Shown in pieces: positions 1-8,604 of a stretch of 64,000 bases of DNA (position 1 is the stretch's first letter; every line of letters begins with the position of its first letter). A model generated the notes under the pieces. The model searched no databases, was not told where the DNA came from, and was given only the letters and a program-made list of their open reading frames with translations. Made by a program: the position numbers and the translations under genes. This DNA comes from Anaerolineae bacterium (GTDB lineage Bacteria > Chloroflexota > Anaerolineae > B4-G1 > SLSP01), in the NCBI GenBank assembly GCA_026645815.1, contig JAPKMR010000007.1:1-64000 (forward strand), read 5' to 3'.

Positions 1-14
1 AATGCCTTTCTTTG

Positions 15-59
15 ATTGATTTTTGGCGGTGGGGCTTTGCCCCACCGCCAAAAATCAAT
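15..59. terminator. Long perfect hairpin, probable bidirectional terminator
   Basis: Positions 15-35 and 39-59 form a perfect 21-bp stem with a 3-nt loop, and the arms are A/T-rich outside and G/C-rich inside. It precedes the ppk2 promoter and probably ends a gene left of the window. Its right arm runs into the 67-bp repeat that starts at 47. Confidence 0.6.
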
Positions 60-113
60 TTTTATTGTGCCCTGTAGGAGTGCTTGAGATTTTCACCCCC
101 GTTTTGAAACGCA
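47..113. repeat. 67-bp intergenic repeat, copy 1
   Basis: This stretch matches 18355-18421. The first 16 bases (GCCAAAAATCAATTTT) and the last 21 or so, including CACCCCCGTTTTGAAACGCA, are the same in both. The middle differs by substitutions and small gaps, and the two copies have the same overall length. The conserved end holds a short palindrome, CGTTTtgAAACG, at 100-111. No coding potential is seen. Confidence 0.6.
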
Positions 114-131
114 TGCACAATTGTGGTATTC

Positions 132-160
132 TTGTCAATTCTGCTATGTAGTGCTACACT
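132..160 (+). promoter_or_regulatory. Sigma-70 promoter of ppk2
   Basis: TTGTCA (132-137), a 17-nt spacer and TACACT (155-160) fit a vegetative promoter. Transcription would start near 167 and leave a leader of about 120 nt before ppk2. The same TACACT -10 recurs upstream of the F420 reductase gene. Confidence 0.55.
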
Positions 161-289
161 AAAAGCAATATTTTAAGCGCGCGACATCCTTAGGCTCTCT
201 TCTTATCCGCAATCATACGCGGTGCCGTTGCGCTCTGTATTCTCTACTTGAATAGGTGTCACCCAAGACTGTTTTGAAAGGAGGCCATC

Positions 290-1186
290 ATGGGGAAGAA
301 GAAGCACAAGAAGGATGAAGAGAGTTCGAAGGGACCAGTTGTAGTTGAGGAACCCGTCGAACCAAAGCCAGAAATGCCTGATCTTTCGGAAGCTACTCGA
401 GAGAAGATCAAGAGCATCTCCAGCCGTGATTACTATCGCGAGTTGCGTGAGTTGCACATTGAACTGGTTAAGCTGCAAGGTTGGGTGAAGCAGGAGGGCC
501 TCAAGATTGTGGCACTCTTCGAGGGTCGCGATGCGGCAGGCAAGGGCGGAACGATCAAGCGCTTCACTGAGCCGCTAAATCCTCGTTATGCACGTGTGGT
601 TGCGTTGGGCGTGCCAACCGAGCGCGAAAAAACTCAATGGTATTTCCAGCGTTATGTGCCGCACCTGCCGGCAGCGGGTGAGATTGTTTTCTTCGATCGC
701 AGTTGGTATAACCGCGCAGGTGTTGAACGTGTGATGGGTTTCTGTACAGAGGAAGAATATCGCGAATTCTTGCGCTCTGCTCCCGAATTTGAGCGGATGT
801 TGGTGCGTTCGGGCATTATTCTGGTGAAGTATTGGTTCTCTGTGAGTGATGCTGAGCAGGAGCGGCGTTTCCAGGCGCGTTTGGATGATCCCACACGCCG
901 CTGGAAACTTAGCCCGATGGATTTGGAATCTCGCACGCGCTGGGTCGAATACTCCCGAGCCAAGGATGAGATGTTTAAGTACACGGATATCAAACAGGCG
1001 CCGTGGTATGTGGTCAATGCCGATAACAAAAAGCGCGCGCGTTTGAACTGCATTAGCCATTTTCTCTCTCTGATTCCCTATCGGGATTTGACGCCCGAAC
1101 CGATGCAGTTGCCGCCGCGCCAACAAGACACTGGCTATGTGCGCCCGCCGATTACCGATCAAACTTTTGTTCCGGAGAAGTATTGA
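290..1186 (+). CDS. ppk2: Polyphosphate kinase 2 (PPK2 family)
   Basis: This is a cytoplasmic enzyme of the P-loop PPK2 family, which moves phosphate between polyphosphate and nucleotides. The 298-residue protein has the family Walker A, GRDAAGKG, and the Walker B/lid signature DRSWYNRAGVE, in a single PPK2 domain. The first 40 residues are a charged Lys/Glu-rich tail. The ATG is well placed behind an AGGAGG ribosome site. The single-domain form and length fit the group that regenerates ADP/ATP or GTP, but the preferred nucleotide cannot be read from sequence. The gene has its own promoter and a hairpin downstream, so it is probably monocistronic. Confidence 0.93.
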   Translation: MGKKKHKKDEESSKGPVVVEEPVEPKPEMPDLSEATREKIKSISSRDYYRELRELHIELVKLQGWVKQEGLKIVALFEGRDAAGKGGTIKRFTEPLNPRYARVVALGVPTEREKTQWYFQRYVPHLPAAGEIVFFDRSWYNRAGVERVMGFCTEEEYREFLRSAPEFERMLVRSGIILVKYWFSVSDAEQERRFQARLDDPTRRWKLSPMDLESRTRWVEYSRAKDEMFKYTDIKQAPWYVVNADNKKRARLNCISHFLSLIPYRDLTPEPMQLPPRQQDTGYVRPPITDQTFVPEKY

Positions 1187-1214
1187 CGTTTGCGCTTTGC
1201 CAGTTAATTCTGTT

Positions 1215-1266
1215 GATGGGAGATGGTTGCCGGAGTGATCGCCGGCTTGATCTCCCATCTTTGTTG
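1215..1266 (+). terminator. Intrinsic terminator after ppk2
   Basis: GATGGGAGAT (1215-1224) pairs with ATCTCCCATC (1250-1259), with an inner stem of GCCGG (1229-1233) and CCGGC (1242-1246). A short T-rich run follows. It lies between ppk2 and the next gene. Confidence 0.65.
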
Positions 1267-1295
1267 AATGCTAACACCATCTCAGGCAGGCGACT

Positions 1296-2117
1296 TTGAT
1301 AGCTTACGATGAGGGCGCGCTCTTACGCAAAGTGGTAGTTTGCCCCCCAGGGTTGGCATTTTGCGGTGTGGAGGCAAATGAGCTTGCCGCGCATAACTTC
1401 CATGCCACCATTGAAGCTGCCGCGGCGCTAGAACAGCATCGGCTATTACGGGAGCTGTTGGCATCTTGCGGCGCCGAAGTTATTGTGCTTGAAGAGCCGC
1501 CTGGGAAACCGAATGCCGTATTTGTGCAGGATGTGGCGGTTGGAACGGCCTCAGGCTTTATCCGCATGCGGATGGGGCTGCTGACGCGACAAGGTGAGGT
1601 TGCGTGGATGGCGGAAGCATTGGCAGCGCGCGGGATTCCAGAAATTGGTCGTATCGAGGCGCCGGGGACCGCGGAGGGTGGTGATGTTATTCTTGCCGGT
1701 GATGTTGCCTTTGTAGGGCTTTCGGGACGAACCAATGCGGAGGGCGTCCGTCAACTCAGCGTGCTGTTGGGCAAATTGGGTTATGCCGTGCGGGTGATTC
1801 CCGTGCCTGCTCCCTCTCTGCATTTGGGGGGTGTGATGAGTGTCATCGGTCCACACCAAATCCTGGCGGTTAACGGTGTGTTACCTGAAGGCTTATCGAA
1901 AGGATTTGATGTGGTATCACTCTCACGACGGGATTTCATCAGCGGCAATGTGATTACATTGGGTGCAGGCGAGGTTATTGCCGAACAACTTAACGGACCG
2001 GCGATTACAGCGCTAACACGTGCGGGCGTTAGAGTTCATGTGCTGAATCTGTTTGAGTTTGTGAAAGGCGGCGGTGGACCGAGCTGCCTGATTCTCCCTC
2101 TGGCGCGGGGGGAGTAG
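1296..2117 (+). CDS. Dimethylargininase / arginine deiminase-like amidinohydrolase
   Basis: The 273-residue protein belongs to the guanidine-modifying superfamily (DDAH, arginine deiminase, amidinotransferase). It keeps the expected catalytic landmarks in order: FVQD near residue 76, EGGD near 127, the histidine in LHLGG near 172, and the C-terminal cysteine in GGPSC near 262. Such enzymes hydrolyse a guanidino carbon, giving citrulline from arginine or methylarginines. The length is closest to DDAH. The start is a TTG, chosen because the family N-terminus (RKVVVCPPG) follows directly and no ATG is nearby. The exact substrate is not decided by sequence. Confidence 0.85.
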   Translation: MIAYDEGALLRKVVVCPPGLAFCGVEANELAAHNFHATIEAAAALEQHRLLRELLASCGAEVIVLEEPPGKPNAVFVQDVAVGTASGFIRMRMGLLTRQGEVAWMAEALAARGIPEIGRIEAPGTAEGGDVILAGDVAFVGLSGRTNAEGVRQLSVLLGKLGYAVRVIPVPAPSLHLGGVMSVIGPHQILAVNGVLPEGLSKGFDVVSLSRRDFISGNVITLGAGEVIAEQLNGPAITALTRAGVRVHVLNLFEFVKGGGGPSCLILPLARGE

Positions 2118-2225
2118 GTACTCCCCAGCGTTTTCATGATTGTTGTGAGAAAGAGTGTTTGAACGGGTGTATAATGCCGTGTAATCACTATCTTGATCGG
2201 TGAATTTCACAGAGGAGCAAGGTTT

Positions 2226-2879
2226 ATGGAAGATCAGATTGCTTTTACTTCTAATTACAGTGACTTGAGCACTGATCGCGGTTTTCAGTTTGAGTTTCAT
2301 TGCGATCGTTGTGGCTCGGGTTTCCGGACGCGCTTCAGCGCTTGGGCTACCGGGACGGCAGCTTCAGTTTTGGACGCGGCTAGTGGGCTATTTGGAGGCG
2401 TCTTTAGCCGTGCCGCGGACGTAGGCGAGCGGGTGCGTTCAGCAGCGTGGCAGCGCGCGCATGATGAGGCCTTCAAAGAGGCGTCGGAAGAAATCCGACC
2501 TTCATTTGCGCAATGCCCCCGATGTTCGAGCTGGGTCTGCCGGAAGAGTTGCTGGAACGAGAAGCGTGGGTTGTGCAAGAATTGTGCACCAGATTTGGGC
2601 GTGGAGATGTCGGCAGCGCAAGCCAGTCGCTCTGTCGAGGAAGTCTGGGCGCATGCGGCGATGGCGGAGGAGGATAAGCATTTAGAGCAAAAGGAATGGC
2701 GCCAGACCATTCGTGCGACTTGTCCTAATTGCGAGGCGCCCCTGGCAACAAATGCTAAGTTCTGCCCGGAGTGTGGGGCAAAGCTAAAAGTGGAGCTACA
2801 CTGCACAGAATGCGGCACGCTTTTGGCCGCAAATGCTAAGTTCTGCCCGGAGTGCGGAACCAAAACCGGCGCGAAATAA
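2226..2879 (+). CDS. Zinc-ribbon protein with duplicated C-terminal ribbon
   Basis: The 217-residue cytoplasmic protein is built around CxxC pairs. An N-terminal CDRC is followed by an Ala-rich helix, a middle cluster (CPRC, CRKSC, CKNC), and two tandem rubredoxin-like knuckles, CPNC...CPEC and CTEC...CPEC. The last two carry an exact 24-bp DNA repeat (2750-2773 and 2831-2854, 81 bp apart), showing a recent in-frame duplication. The ATG follows GAGGAG, and a TATAAT box lies at 2170-2175. Proteins of this type are usually annotated only as zinc-ribbon domain proteins, and I cannot name a function. Confidence 0.8.
   Translation: MEDQIAFTSNYSDLSTDRGFQFEFHCDRCGSGFRTRFSAWATGTAASVLDAASGLFGGVFSRAADVGERVRSAAWQRAHDEAFKEASEEIRPSFAQCPRCSSWVCRKSCWNEKRGLCKNCAPDLGVEMSAAQASRSVEEVWAHAAMAEEDKHLEQKEWRQTIRATCPNCEAPLATNAKFCPECGAKLKVELHCTECGTLLAANAKFCPECGTKTGAK
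2750..2854 (+). repeat. In-frame 24-bp exact repeat encoding two zinc knuckles
   Basis: Two identical 24-bp blocks (2750-2773 and 2831-2854) each encode NAKFCPEC and adjacent bases. They lie 27 codons apart within the zinc-ribbon gene. Confidence 0.8.
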
Positions 2880-2912
2880 ATCAAGGTGTGCTGCTAAAGC
2901 AGCGTTTTTTGA

Positions 2913-2957
2913 AAGGGACTTTTAGCGTGGGGTCTTGCCCTACGCTAAAAGTCCCTT
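2913..2957. terminator. Bidirectional terminator hairpin between convergent genes
   Basis: Positions 2913-2932 pair with 2938-2957 (about 20 bp, one G-T pair) around a 5-nt loop. The stem sits between the end of the zinc-ribbon gene and the end of the PreA-like gene, and a T-rich segment lies on both sides. Confidence 0.7.
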
Positions 2958-3032
2958 CTTTATCTCCCAGCCTATAGCTCGCCTGTAGCCTGGGAGCAAA
3001 TGCGATAACCCTGTGTGGTCGGCGGTTTGTGG

Positions 3033-4106
3033 TTAATCGTTTGGGAGTAACGCATCTACCGGGCAGCGACTGATGCACAGACCGCATTTCGCGCAGCGTT
3101 CCGCGTGAATATGGATTTTTTTCTCTACCAGATAGAGCGCCTCATAGACGCAGCTGGTGACGCAGCGATTGCAGCCGATACAGCGATCCACGCGCAATTG
3201 GGGCGGTTGGGTCATCTTCGGGACGGGTTGCCGTAGTGCCAGTCCGCGAATTTCTTCTATCGAGGTATACCCATGCTCATCGAGCCATTTGCTGAGTTGT
3301 GTGGCGATCTTGCCATAGATCTGAGGGCCGTTGGTGATAGCTGCGGTGCATACTTGAACCGCACTGGCGCCTGCCATGAAAAACTCCACCACATCTGCAC
3401 CAGTACTGATGCCGCCTACACCGATAACAGGGATTTCCACGGTGCGGGCGATATCGTAAACCATACGCAGCGCGATTGGCTTCAGCGCAGGCCCTGACAT
3501 CCAGCTATAGCCTTTGCCGCCCATCCACAGCCGTCCACCGTGCTCGATATCTACCCCAAAGGCAGGACCGAAGGAATTGACGGCGACGATACCATCTGCG
3601 CCAGCTTCCTGCGCTGCCAATGCCAGTGACTGTGGCTCGCGGAAAGGGCTCATCTTGACCCAAACAGGGAGTCCTGTGGCTTTGGCTGTGCGGATGGCAT
3701 TTTGCATGGGGCCTGGGTCACTACTGATGTAGTGGGTGCTTAGCTCAAGGGCATCGGCAAAAGGGGCGACTTGCGGCGCTAGTAGGGCAATGTCCTCAGT
3801 GCTGTAACCCAAGCTGATAATGGTGGGGAGTCCCGCCTGGCGTGTTATGGAATATTCGTGTTCCAGCCATTGTTCCGGCGGAAGCTCCGACCAGAGTTCC
3901 GTGTTGAGGAAGTAGGTTTTGAAGTCTGCCATATTGGGACTTGGAACCTCTGCTGCCTTAACAGAGATTGTCTTGGTCACCAATGCTGCTGCCCCACCTG
4001 CGGCACACGCAAGTAGCGCTTTCCCGTCGCGCACCGGCGGTCCCGCTGCTGGCATAACCGGATGTGCAAGGGTGAGTTTGCTGATATGCGTAGTCAGGTC
4101 TGCCAT
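3033..4106 (-). CDS. Dihydroorotate/dihydropyrimidine dehydrogenase-like flavoprotein with C-terminal ferredoxin domain
   Basis: The 357-residue protein is an FMN-binding TIM barrel of the DHOD/PreA type followed by a two-cluster ferredoxin domain. The latter has CIGCNRCVTSC near 307 and CAKCGLCISRCP near 335, so two [4Fe-4S] clusters are expected. The phosphate-binding GVGGIST region is present. The barrel lacks the usual NxSCPH motif: the equivalent stretch reads LELSTHYISSDPGP, without the substrate Asn or Cys. A standard pyrimidine dehydrogenase role is therefore doubtful. The start is the ATG after AGGAGG, inside a longer open frame. The gene lies 31 bp after an F420-type oxidoreductase gene and probably shares its transcript. 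Confidence 0.78.
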   Translation of the reverse strand: MADLTTHISKLTLAHPVMPAAGPPVRDGKALLACAAGGAAALVTKTISVKAAEVPSPNMADFKTYFLNTELWSELPPEQWLEHEYSITRQAGLPTIISLGYSTEDIALLAPQVAPFADALELSTHYISSDPGPMQNAIRTAKATGLPVWVKMSPFREPQSLALAAQEAGADGIVAVNSFGPAFGVDIEHGGRLWMGGKGYSWMSGPALKPIALRMVYDIARTVEIPVIGVGGISTGADVVEFFMAGASAVQVCTAAITNGPQIYGKIATQLSKWLDEHGYTSIEEIRGLALRQPVPKMTQPPQLRVDRCIGCNRCVTSCVYEALYLVEKKIHIHAERCAKCGLCISRCPVDALLPND

Positions 4107-4137
4107 GAAGCCTCCTTTGTCAAATAGCCTGTGGGTG

Positions 4138-5145
4138 CTATCGGGTTGCGAATGTGTCAATCATCAGTTTTACATCGCCCAAGGGATACAGAATGGGGCA
4201 GGTGGCGCCGCGCTTGATATATTCTTGTACCTTGGCGATGACTTCGGCTGGCGTGCCGGTGGCGGTAATGTGCAACACTAGGTCGTCTGGCACGTAAACC
4301 ATAGCTTGTTTGATCTGTTCCTTGGTAGCGGGCCAACCGAGGATGCTTTGGATCTTGTCTACGACATCCTGTGTCACACCGCTGGCTTTGGCAATGTGTG
4401 GCTGTTGCGCCAGATATTGGGTGAGTAGCATCTTGGCGCCACGAATGGCTTCGTCGTGGTCTTCGTGAACGGAACAGACCACCAACTGCGGACGGTCAAT
4501 ATCATAGACGGTACGTCCTACGCGCCGTGCGCCAATATCCAGCAATTCCATTGCCTTATCGTTGTACTCTGGTGGCACGCAGTAGTTGAGTACTGCCCCA
4601 TCGGCAATCTCGCCCGTCATCTCCATCATCTTATCCCCGGTTGCGCCGATCATGATGGGGACATGCCGCGGCTCACGCCGTCCGTGTACCACATCCAACT
4701 CGATACCATCTACATGGTGGAACTCTCCATGGAAGGTGACATTCTCCAGAGCAAGCAGGCGGCGCAATACTTCAACGGTTTCGCGCATGGCGAGCAAGGG
4801 CTTGCGCCGTTCAATGCCCACATTGCGCGCCAGGGGATCCCACCACGCGCCAATGCCGCAAATGATGCGATTGGGTGCCAGGTCATCGAGAGTGAGGAAG
4901 GTGGCGGCAAGCAGGCCGATGTTGCGTGTCCAGTTGTTGATAACCCCGGAACCGATTTTGATGTGCTCGGTTACGGCAGCAAAGGCTGCCATCGGAACAA
5001 TCGCGTCACGTACCAGGCGGCTTTCTGCTTGCCAGACGGCCTCGAAGCCGCGCTCCTCAGCATAGCGTGCGTAGTCCATCCCGTCACGGATGGGGTGTGC
5101 ATCTTGAAGGTACATTGCAACCCGTGGAATTTCGGTCTGTGGCAT
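4138..5145 (-). CDS. LLM-class (luciferase-like) oxidoreductase, probably F420-dependent
   Basis: This 335-residue cytoplasmic protein is a single bacterial-luciferase-like TIM barrel. The N-terminal strand, the [11 protein letters not shown] region after strand 3, and [11 protein letters not shown] followed by GAVLNYCVP match the methylene-tetrahydromethanopterin-reductase-like branch, which uses F420 rather than FMN. The F420 ligase and F420 reductase genes just upstream on the same strand support F420 use. The start ATG follows AAAGGAG. The substrate is unknown. It is followed closely by the PreA-like gene. Confidence 0.85.
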   Translation of the reverse strand: MPQTEIPRVAMYLQDAHPIRDGMDYARYAEERGFEAVWQAESRLVRDAIVPMAAFAAVTEHIKIGSGVINNWTRNIGLLAATFLTLDDLAPNRIICGIGAWWDPLARNVGIERRKPLLAMRETVEVLRRLLALENVTFHGEFHHVDGIELDVVHGRREPRHVPIMIGATGDKMMEMTGEIADGAVLNYCVPPEYNDKAMELLDIGARRVGRTVYDIDRPQLVVCSVHEDHDEAIRGAKMLLTQYLAQQPHIAKASGVTQDVVDKIQSILGWPATKEQIKQAMVYVPDDLVLHITATGTPAEVIAKVQEYIKRGATCPILYPLGDVKLMIDTFATR

Positions 5146-5326
5146 GATCGTCTCCTTTACACTAGATGATTATTTCCGTAACTGCTCAATCCTACACTAA
5201 AGCGGCAATCTTAACCTCAAGGCGGCTAAATGTCAGCCAGCCAATTCCGGTTGGGCGGTTACAATTTTAACGTAAATGAACAAGGGTCAGGGGACATCGG
5301 CACAACTTTGAACTTCTGCCTGCGGC

Positions 5327-6094
5327 TTAGCGAAACAGGTCGCGTTCCGGCGGGCGTTGCATCTGGATGGAACGTCCATCGCCGCGCGGATATTCCGCAC
5401 CTCGAATCAGAACAACAGGTATGCCCTCGCCAGCCTGTCCCATCAGTAGCCCAGCTGCTGCTGCCAACTCATCTGCGCGGGCGACGATGGTCGCCCGCAG
5501 GATGTAGCCATAACGATCTGGTGTGCCGCGCAGATCGGCTAGTGGCACCATCCCTGCGCTGCCGATGGTGACATTGACTGTGCCCTCACGCCAGGGGCGT
5601 CCATGCGTATCGGTGATGAGCACTGCAATGTCGGCGCCGGTTGCTATTTGTAGCGCCTCGCGAATGCGCTGCGCTGAGGCATCAGGGTCGGGAGGCAAGG
5701 GGAGCGCGACTTCGCCCAGGTTGCCGCCGATGTTGGAGCGATCTACACCAGCGTTAGCGCAGATCCAGCCATGACGGGTTTCCATAATAAGTGTCCCCCC
5801 ACGTTGGCGGATCACGCCGCGTGACTCGCGCAGAATTACTTCGACCAACCGCGGGTCTTTGTCCGTTACCTCGGCAAGCGCCAGAGCCTTAGGGGAAGGG
5901 ATGACGGTTTCCAGGGGGATTGCGCACCCTTCGGCCTTGGAAACGATTTTTTGTGTCACCACCACTACATCGCCACTCTGTAAGCACAGATTGACTTGTT
6001 TCAGCGCCGCCAAAATCACCGCAGGTAGATCATCACCTGGCGAAATATCTGGAATATCAGGAAGAGCGATCAGGTTGATTTGCGATTCAGTCAT
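5327..6094 (-). CDS. cofE: Coenzyme F420-0:L-glutamate ligase
   Basis: CofE adds L-glutamate to F420-0 using GTP and divalent metal, a late step of F420 synthesis. The 255-residue protein has family landmarks: the early SGDVVVVTQKIVSKAEG stretch, then RESRGVIRQRGG, the ICANAGVDRSN segment and ITDTHGRPWREG. The length matches the stand-alone CofE type rather than the longer FbiB fusion. It lies between the F420 reductase and LLM genes, all on the minus strand. No clear ribosome site precedes the ATG. The other F420 genes (cofC, cofD, cofG/H) are not in this window. Confidence 0.93.
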   Translation of the reverse strand: MTESQINLIALPDIPDISPGDDLPAVILAALKQVNLCLQSGDVVVVTQKIVSKAEGCAIPLETVIPSPKALALAEVTDKDPRLVEVILRESRGVIRQRGGTLIMETRHGWICANAGVDRSNIGGNLGEVALPLPPDPDASAQRIREALQIATGADIAVLITDTHGRPWREGTVNVTIGSAGMVPLADLRGTPDRYGYILRATIVARADELAAAAGLLMGQAGEGIPVVLIRGAEYPRGDGRSIQMQRPPERDLFR

Positions 6095-6223
6095 GTTCTG
6101 TTACCAACCAAGGCTTGCTACCGGGCTGAAAACCGCACAGTGTTGTTGCGAATCACAATCTTTTTGTCTCGGCTTGTGGATAACTGGGATTCCCTGGACC
6201 TTTGGCATCTTTGTGAAGCGCTT

Positions 6224-6892
6224 TTACGCGGGAAGACCTGTGATGCGAATACCGGCGCCGGGAATCTTGTAACGGATATTGATCCCGATGAGTACAGAAG
6301 TCAGACCCTCAATGACCTTGGCGTTTACCAGAGGTCCCGCATCAATGCCGCGGGTACCAAGATCTTCCGCCAGCCCAATAGCGATGCCTTTGGCTTCCTT
6401 GTTATCGCCGCAGATTAATACATCGCAATCCAGGGGGTGTTCAGGGTCTTCCAGATTATGCGCCCCGACGTTTTGGAATGCTGCCACGACTCGCACATCT
6501 GGTCCTAGTAGTGCTTGTGCCTGTTCGCATGCTGAGCCTTCTGGTGGGATGTATGCACGGGCAACTTTGGGCGGTTGCATAGCTACTGTGACATTGATCA
6601 AAACTTTGCCCTGGAGCAGGTCTTTCAGGTTCTCGAGCAAGGGGTTTTGTGCTGCGTAGGGCACTGTCAATACCGCGACTTCGCAGGCGCGGGCGGCATC
6701 CTCATTTGTCATGCCGGTGACCCATTCAGCGCCCAGGCGCGCATTAATTTCAGCGGCAACACGTTCGCCTTTTTCTGCCTGCCGCGAACCGATGATGACT
6801 TTGTGTCCGATTTGCGCCCAGCGGAGTGCAAGTCCTGGACCTTCATTGCCGGTGCCACCAAGGATGGCGAGAGTATATCGTGGATTAGGCAT
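6224..6892 (-). CDS. npdG: NADPH-dependent F420 reductase
   Basis: This enzyme moves hydride between NADP(H) and F420. The 222-residue protein starts with a Rossmann GGTGNEGPGLALRW motif, then GSRQAEKG for the NADP 2'-phosphate. Further on it has TVPYAAQ and the conserved AFQNVGAHNLEDPEHPLDCD-like block near residue 142. A strong AAAGGAGG site precedes the ATG, and a TTGTCT-N17-TACACT promoter lies 46 bp upstream. It is the first gene of the F420 cluster, so the likely job is to supply reduced F420 to the LLM oxidoreductase encoded two genes later. Confidence 0.92.
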   Translation of the reverse strand: MPNPRYTLAILGGTGNEGPGLALRWAQIGHKVIIGSRQAEKGERVAAEINARLGAEWVTGMTNEDAARACEVAVLTVPYAAQNPLLENLKDLLQGKVLINVTVAMQPPKVARAYIPPEGSACEQAQALLGPDVRVVAAFQNVGAHNLEDPEHPLDCDVLICGDNKEAKGIAIGLAEDLGTRGIDAGPLVNAKVIEGLTSVLIGINIRYKIPGAGIRITGLPA

Positions 6893-6938
6893 ACTGGTAC
6901 AAACCTCCTTTCAAGACGGGTAGTTGATCCTGAATAGA

Positions 6939-6967
6939 AGTGTAGCACAACCCTTGAAAACAGACAA
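6939..6967 (-). promoter_or_regulatory. Sigma-70 promoter of the F420 cluster
   Basis: On the minus strand TTGTCT (6962-6967), a 17-nt spacer and TACACT (6939-6944) precede the F420 reductase gene. The transcript would start near 6932, giving a leader of about 40 nt. Confidence 0.55.
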
Positions 6968-6985
6968 TCAGAGGATTTTTCCGTC

Positions 6986-7921
6986 TTACTTGAATTGAAA
7001 CAGCAATGCAACACCGCCCAGGGCAACAAGTGCGCCAATAATGGCTCGTGAGCTTATGTGTTCACCGCGAAATGCTGCCAGCGGCAGAATGAAGAGCTGA
7101 CTGGTGGCAAGGAGTGTCTGCGCTGTTCCTACTTGCGCATATTGAATGGCGACTTGCTGGAGCCATACTCCGAGATAGGTACCCATGAAGACGGCGAGCA
7201 CGACGGTGCCCCATAGTTTTCCACTGCCTTCGGATTTACGCCAACTCCCCAGTGGACGACGGTCCAGCGCCATCCATATGAGCATCGTGAGTAAGCCAGC
7301 TGCCAGGCGCAGGATGGCGCTCATCAATGCGCCGATAGAAGTCTGCGTGAGAGCGATGCGCGAGAGGATGGCGCCCACAGATTGTGCCAGTGCCGCGGCG
7401 ATTCCAAAGCCGATGCCTGCTAACAGCGCTGCTTTGGCTGTGACTTTTCCACCGTTATCCGCAGTAGTGCTGTCATTGCCTTCATGTTCGCTGATTACCC
7501 AGGCGACACCCAGCACGGTCAGCGCGATGCCTAACCATGCGCCCCAGGGCAGTGTTTCACCCAGGAAGATCCAGGCGATCATTGCGGTCAGAGGCGGCGC
7601 GAGGATGCCAATCAGAAGTGTGCGCCGTACCCCTAAAACTTTCAACGCCTCGAAGTAAGCCGTGTCTCCCATACCGATGCCAACCGCGCCGCTTATGCCC
7701 AGCAGTATCACAGCACGGGTATTCCAGTTGCCGGCGACTTCACCGGTGATGACCAGGGTCGCGGAAAGCAAGATGATCGCAAGGATGCCTTTGATGAGGT
7801 TGAGCTCGCGCGCGGGGATGTGTTCGCGGGCGCGTCCGTAGAAAATCGCTGCAACGGCCCAAAATGCGGCAGCGCTGAGTGCAGCGATCTCACCGCCGAA
7901 TTGTGTCAATAGCGTGTTCAA
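6986..7921 (-). CDS. EamA/DMT-family membrane transporter
   Basis: The 311-residue protein is almost wholly hydrophobic, with about ten membrane helices in two homologous halves, as in drug/metabolite transporters. The second half ends in the typical GALVALGGVALLFQF. The substrate cannot be inferred. The start is a TTG whose codon overlaps the TGA of the upstream DUF2344 gene (TTGA), which suggests translational coupling. The gene is therefore the third member of an operon with the radical-SAM pair. Confidence 0.85.
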   Translation of the reverse strand: MNTLLTQFGGEIAALSAAAFWAVAAIFYGRAREHIPARELNLIKGILAIILLSATLVITGEVAGNWNTRAVILLGISGAVGIGMGDTAYFEALKVLGVRRTLLIGILAPPLTAMIAWIFLGETLPWGAWLGIALTVLGVAWVISEHEGNDSTTADNGGKVTAKAALLAGIGFGIAAALAQSVGAILSRIALTQTSIGALMSAILRLAAGLLTMLIWMALDRRPLGSWRKSEGSGKLWGTVVLAVFMGTYLGVWLQQVAIQYAQVGTAQTLLATSQLFILPLAAFRGEHISSRAIIGALVALGGVALLFQFK

Positions 7922-8604
7922 GGGCTTGTTCCCTCTGTGCCGGTTTTGAGCAGCAGTCCCGTGCGGGTGCAGCGTCGGGGTACATCTGCCAGCCCCAGGG
8001 CATTGAGCACTTCATCGGGGCGACCGGTAGCGCCTGCTTGAGCTTTCAAGCGCATCTCTAGCGCTACCGTCCAGGGTTCTGGCGCTGGTGCTACGTTGAG
8101 CATTTCGATGAGCTGCCGCAGGTCATAGTGTTGATACCGTCGCCGTCCGCGTTTGGCACGACATATGCTTTCTGCTTCGAGTAGCATGGCGCATGCAGCT
8201 CTCACCTCCGCTACATCCACATCCCTTAGCAGCACATGGTAAGTTACAGATTCCATTTGCTCTGAGAGCGCAGGCGCGTCTTCGGGAACCAACGTGATAT
8301 CTCTCACGCGCAAGTCGGGCGGACATTTGTCTGCCAGGGCTACCTTAATCGCTGCCGGTTCACGTGGCTCTGTGAGCCAGATATCGAGCCATTCAACCTC
8401 GCTGCCGCAACCGGTGGGTAGGGGCGCAGCGAACTGCATTTTGGGCCGTGGGTTGAAGCCCTGGCTGTAGCGCAGCGGCATGGCGGCGCGGCGCAGTGCG
8501 CGCTCCCACAGTCGCCCCAGATCCAGCACGGAGACGTAAGCCAGCGGACCGGAGGTCGCGAACATCAATCTTACGCGGAGGCTCATGGCGTCTTGTTCGT
8601 TCAT
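7918..8604 (-). CDS. TIGR03936-family (DUF2344) radical-SAM-associated protein
   Basis: The 228-residue protein starts with RVRLMFATSGPLAYVSVLDLGRLWERALRRA-like sequence followed by YSQGFNPRPKMQFA, the signature of the DUF2344 family. This family almost always sits next to, or fused with, the TIGR03960 radical-SAM protein. Its biochemical role is not established, though in Firmicutes the pair lies beside RNase G and ribosomal-protein genes. Its ATG overlaps the stop of the radical-SAM gene (ATGA). Confidence 0.88.
   Translation of the reverse strand: MNEQDAMSLRVRLMFATSGPLAYVSVLDLGRLWERALRRAAMPLRYSQGFNPRPKMQFAAPLPTGCGSEVEWLDIWLTEPREPAAIKVALADKCPPDLRVRDITLVPEDAPALSEQMESVTYHVLLRDVDVAEVRAACAMLLEAESICRAKRGRRRYQHYDLRQLIEMLNVAPAPEPWTVALEMRLKAQAGATGRPDEVLNALGLADVPRRCTRTGLLLKTGTEGTSP

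Noticed and set aside
575..1258. Long minus-strand open frame opposite ppk2
   Set aside because: It is the shadow of a clear PPK2 gene, has no domain, and lacks a ribosome site.
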